Part shown: positions 63,400 through 64,000 of the stretch, one piece after another
Layout of the letters: each line of letters starts with the position of its first letter
Position numbering within the stretch: the stretch's first letter is position 1
Source: Eunapius fragilis
Lineage: Eukaryota > Porifera > Demospongiae > Spongillida > Spongillidae
Assembly (NCBI GenBank): GCA_963681505.1
Contig: OY811971.1
Span: 21,170,876-21,234,875 of the forward strand
Length of the DNA: 64,000 nt
Direction: 5' to 3'
The notes under the pieces: generated by a model
The model's input: only the letters and a program-made list of their open reading frames with translations
What the model was told of the DNA's origin: nothing
Databases searched by the model: none
Translations under genes and position numbers: made by a program

Positions 63400-63477
63400 C
63401 TCATTGCAAAGGTGAAGGACCAGGCAATCACTAAGACACATGGTTTGTGTGGGTGGTACAGCCGCCCATGTGTTTGT

Positions 63478-63592
63478 ATGTGTGTGTGTTTGTGTGTATG
63501 TGTGTGTGTTTGTGGATGTGTGTGTGTTTGTGTGTGTGTTTGTGTATGTGTTTGTGTGTGTGTGTGTGCGTGTGTCTGTGTGTGTGAGTGTT
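63478..63592. repeat. (GT)n microsatellite, interrupted
   Basis: GTGTGT runs with TT and AT interruptions. Confidence 0.9.
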
Positions 63593-64000
63593 GAACCTTC
63601 AGACACCTCTTGTACATTGCATGGGTGGCATCTATGTAAGTAGTTCTGGAATTCACCGAGGAAAGTACCTTTTTTCCCTGTACATTAACGTAGTTAGCTG
63701 GTGAAATACACCAGACTATATATAGCTGGTGGGACCATACAATGTACATTGCTGGTGGGACCAGGCCATGTACATAGCTGGTGGAACCAGGCCATGTACA
63801 TAGCTGGCTGTGTTGAACCTTCAGACACCTCTTGTACATTGCATGGGTGGCATCTATGTAAGTAGTTCTGGAATTCACCGAGGAAAGTACCTTTTTTCCC
63901 TGTACATTAACGTAGTTAGCTGGTGAAATACACCAGACTATATATAGCTGGTGGGACCAGACAATGTACATAGCTGGTGGAACCAGGCCATTTACATAGC
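63590..64000. repeat. 222-bp tandem duplication reaching the window end
   Basis: 63591-63735 and 63813-63957 are almost identical (TTGAACCTTCAGACACCTCT onward), period 222 bp. Each is followed by 26-bp subrepeats GCTGGTGGGACCAGGCCATG. On the minus strand each copy keeps an open frame (VNSRTTYIDATHAMYKRCLK) that could be a duplicated exon, but I could not tie it to PI3K. Confidence 0.85.

Overview
The window is nuclear DNA of an animal. It has intron-split genes with GT-AG junctions, a receptor tyrosine kinase, a class I phosphoinositide 3-kinase, hAT and Ty3/gypsy transposon relics, a tRNA-derived SINE and many satellites and microsatellites. There is no bacterial gene organisation. The short-intron receptor kinase and the mix of repeats would suit a non-bilaterian animal such as a sponge. 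That placement is an inference and was not tested.

Layout. 1-2.4 kb holds decayed mobile-element pieces: a RING-like fragment, a hAT dimerisation domain, a fold-back palindrome and a hAT-like end. 2.48-21.3 kb is one continuous satellite of about 1,570 copies of a 12-bp monomer (GGACCACTAGTA) with nested higher-order structure. The very long open frames over it arise because 12 is divisible by 3. 21.3-32.3 kb is repeat-rich and gene-poor: a Ty3/gypsy integrase tail, a RecQ-type helicase fragment whose Walker A lysine codon is a stop, inverted repeats, one isolated C2H2 zinc-finger exon and long G/C homopolymers. 32.3-35.9 kb (+) is a receptor tyrosine kinase with a Frizzled-type cysteine-rich domain, one membrane span and an intact kinase domain, in ten exons whose phases all agree. 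38.5-40.5 kb and 42.8-44.1 kb are two minisatellite arrays (about 64 and 65 bp) that are diverged relatives lying in opposite orientation. 45.8-49.5 kb holds hAT material, including a decayed ZMYM1/P52rIPK-like transposase, a large head-to-head inverted duplication of its 5' part and a second palindrome.

50.3-63.4 kb (-) carries the last 20 exons that I could assemble of a class I PI3K catalytic subunit. They cover the end of the Ras-binding domain, then C2, helical and kinase domains, 779 residues ending at a stop codon. The N-terminus lies beyond the window. Its introns contain a 34-copy 45-bp array, a SINE, an inverted-repeat element and several microsatellites.

The two recognisable host genes both belong to receptor-to-lipid-kinase signalling. 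They are unlikely to be co-regulated: they lie on opposite strands about 14 kb apart with repeats between them. I found no prokaryote-type operon, CRISPR array, rRNA gene or intact tRNA gene.
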